Assembly: GCA_030838025.1 (NCBI GenBank)
Contig: JAUTXM010000456.1
Location: 1 to 7,511 of the forward strand
From: Acidimicrobiaceae bacterium
Lineage (GTDB): Bacteria; Actinomycetota; Acidimicrobiia; Acidimicrobiales; Palsa-688
Length of the DNA stretch: 7,511 nt
Direction: 5' to 3'
The notes beneath the pieces are model-generated. The model searched no databases and was not told the origin of the DNA. It worked only from the letters and a program-made list of their open reading frames with translations. Numbering within the stretch: the stretch's first letter is position 1; the number at the start of each line of letters is the position of its first letter. Position numbers and translations under genes: made by a program. Shown one piece after another: positions 6,546 through 7,511 of this stretch.

Positions 6546-6649
6546 CTTCCTTGGCCGGGCGGCGAGCGCCGAAGCCGTTCGGTAGGTGCTCGTCGGTGAT
6601 GTTCACTCTGTCGAACACGCGAGCCGAAAGCAGCTAGCCAGAGTTGCCG
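6546..6649. other. Unresolved stretch between two minus-strand gene remnants
   Basis: The minus strand contains a protein-like run, SARVFDRVNITDEHLPNGFG, in a frame with a TAG just upstream at about 6634. It probably belongs to the decaying coding sequence on either side. No plus-strand gene is supported. Confidence 0.3.
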
Positions 6650-7162
6650 TTAGCCCAATGGCCTCATCGGACGTCGTCGTAGGAGGGTCGTCAGCGTATC
6701 GGTGGTGGCGGGGCGAGATCCGACCGAAGTATAGCGCGCCGCACCGTACTTTCGGTTGCCTTCGAACCAGGCCGTTGCTTCGAGGGTGGCCCTTCCTGGT
6801 GGCGCGTACTCGCTCCATCTGAAGGTGCCGCCCGTGGTGAGCGCCAAGGTGTTCCATCGTAGTTGTTGGTTGTCGTAGTTGAGGCGAAGGTATAGTGATC
6901 CGCCGCCTGGGTTCGGCACGATCGTTCCGGTCAGCTCGACCTGCCTGGCACTGTCCCAGCTGCCGTTCAGGGATGCGACGGCGGTTGGACCTCGTACTCC
7001 ACGCCACCCCAGCGCGCCGAACTTTCGTCGTCCTGGCGCCACGCGTGGATCCGGAATCGCTGATCGTTCTCGCACCCGGTGCGAATGATCGTCTCGTCGA
7101 GTTCCAGTTTGCAGTGGTAAAGGGCGGTCTCACCGGCGGCGATCCGTCGGATCGGAGTGGTG
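6650..7162 (-). pseudogene. Frameshifted beta-rich, secreted-protein-like fragment
   Basis: From 7162 down to about 6988 one minus-strand frame reads TTPIRRIAAGETALYHCKLE through FRIHAWRQDD to GGVEYEVQ, then stops at 6967. Shifted by one base near 6983-6990, a second frame continues TAVASLNGSWDSARQVELTG, then GGSLYLRLNYDNQQLRWNTL, GGTFRWSEYAPPG and ATAWFEGNRKYGAARY, ending at 6650. The alternating hydrophobic pattern with Trp and Gly turns resembles Ig-like or carbohydrate-binding beta-sandwich repeats of secreted proteins. One added base would restore a single frame. The tail after TSVG is less natural. The exact domain family is not recognised. The upstream end runs, without a stop, into an unrelated-looking segment beyond 7163. 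Confidence 0.5.
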
Positions 7163-7511
7163 ATGCTGACTTCGCTGCCGGGCGAGAAGACCCGGCCGAT
7201 GAACGGCTCGGTGGTGGTCTTGCGGACTTGGCGGGCGAAGACCATGGCCACGGTCTCGGGCCGGCCGATGCCGATGTTGTCGGCCACCAAGGCCTCGAAG
7301 AACCCCCGGGCCCGGCGGGGATCGTCGAAGACCATGGTGCGCGACACTTCGACTTGACGCATGGACAGGTCCCACCAGTAGATGAACCGGCTCAAATCTG
7401 GTGGATATGGGCAGGGATGCGGTGCGCGACCCGTGCGGTGCGACGGGTCGACTTCATGGGCGGTTGATAGCGCCGGTCGTGAAGGCCACGGTGAATGTCT
7501 GCGGCGTAGCG
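7163..7511 (-). pseudogene. Broken fragment of a large uncharacterised actinobacterial protein; edge of window
   Basis: Entering from the right edge, one minus-strand frame reads RYAADIHRGLHDRRYQPPMK, then STRRTARVAHRIPAHIHQI, and stops at TGA 7392-7394. A second frame opens at TTG 7393-7395, overlapping that stop, and reads LSRFIYWWDLSMRQVEVSRT, FDDPRRARGFFEALVADNIG and PFIGRVFSPGSEVSI. The two read as consecutive parts of one protein with a small deletion at the junction. From memory, these phrases match a recurrent, unannotated actinobacterial family in which FSPG-x-EV is followed by a further conserved half, which is missing here. The family's role is unknown to me; it often looks mobile, but that is inference. 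The TTGA overlap could also be read as translational coupling of two short genes. The sequence continues outside the window. Confidence 0.5.

Noticed and set aside
6247..6585. A 112-codon plus-strand frame.
   Set aside because: Arg/Pro/Gly-rich without a domain, and it lies opposite minus-strand repeat-rich coding remnants.
6895..7467. A 190-codon plus-strand open frame at the right end.
   Set aside because: Its product is low-complexity. The minus strand over the same bases carries protein-like sequence with recognisable phrases.

Overview
The window is GC-rich, with G or C at most third codon positions and several GTG/TTG starts. It has a pair of DUF4157 (eCIS core domain) proteins and a membrane-anchored SGNH hydrolase. 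This fits a high-GC actinobacterium (Actinomycetota); I cannot name a genus. No rRNA, tRNA, CRISPR array or intact mobile element is visible.

Left part, plus strand (1-2759): two DUF4157 genes lie in tandem, 6 bases apart. The first is cut by the window edge: its frame is open back to base 3 and its N-terminal linker continues upstream of the internal GTG at 117. It carries HELAH, a proline-rich linker, and a C-terminal domain with the Cys...His...Asn layout of papain-like NlpC/P60 or CHAP enzymes. The second carries HELTH, then an unrecognised C-terminal region with short repeats. DUF4157 proteins are known to associate with extracellular contractile injection systems, so this looks like a cargo/effector pair. 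No injection-system structural gene is in view.

Middle (2760-5448): about 790 bases without a convincing intact gene, holding what looks like a frameshifted minus-strand gene with a Glu-Pro-rich repeat linker. Then comes a 575-codon plus-strand gene with a disordered cytoplasmic N-terminus, five membrane segments and an extracytoplasmic SGNH/GDSL hydrolase domain.

Right part, minus strand (5449-7511): an intact four-helix membrane protein converges on the hydrolase gene. Beyond it lies decayed minus-strand coding sequence: a repeat-rich, beta-helix-like C-terminus with one frameshift, a beta-rich secreted-looking fragment with one frameshift, and at the edge a broken fragment recalling a large uncharacterised actinobacterial protein family. 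The three long plus-strand genes are intact, so the decay appears confined to minus-strand sequence. The plus-strand DUF4157 pair probably works as a unit; nothing in the sequence ties the hydrolase or the membrane protein to it.
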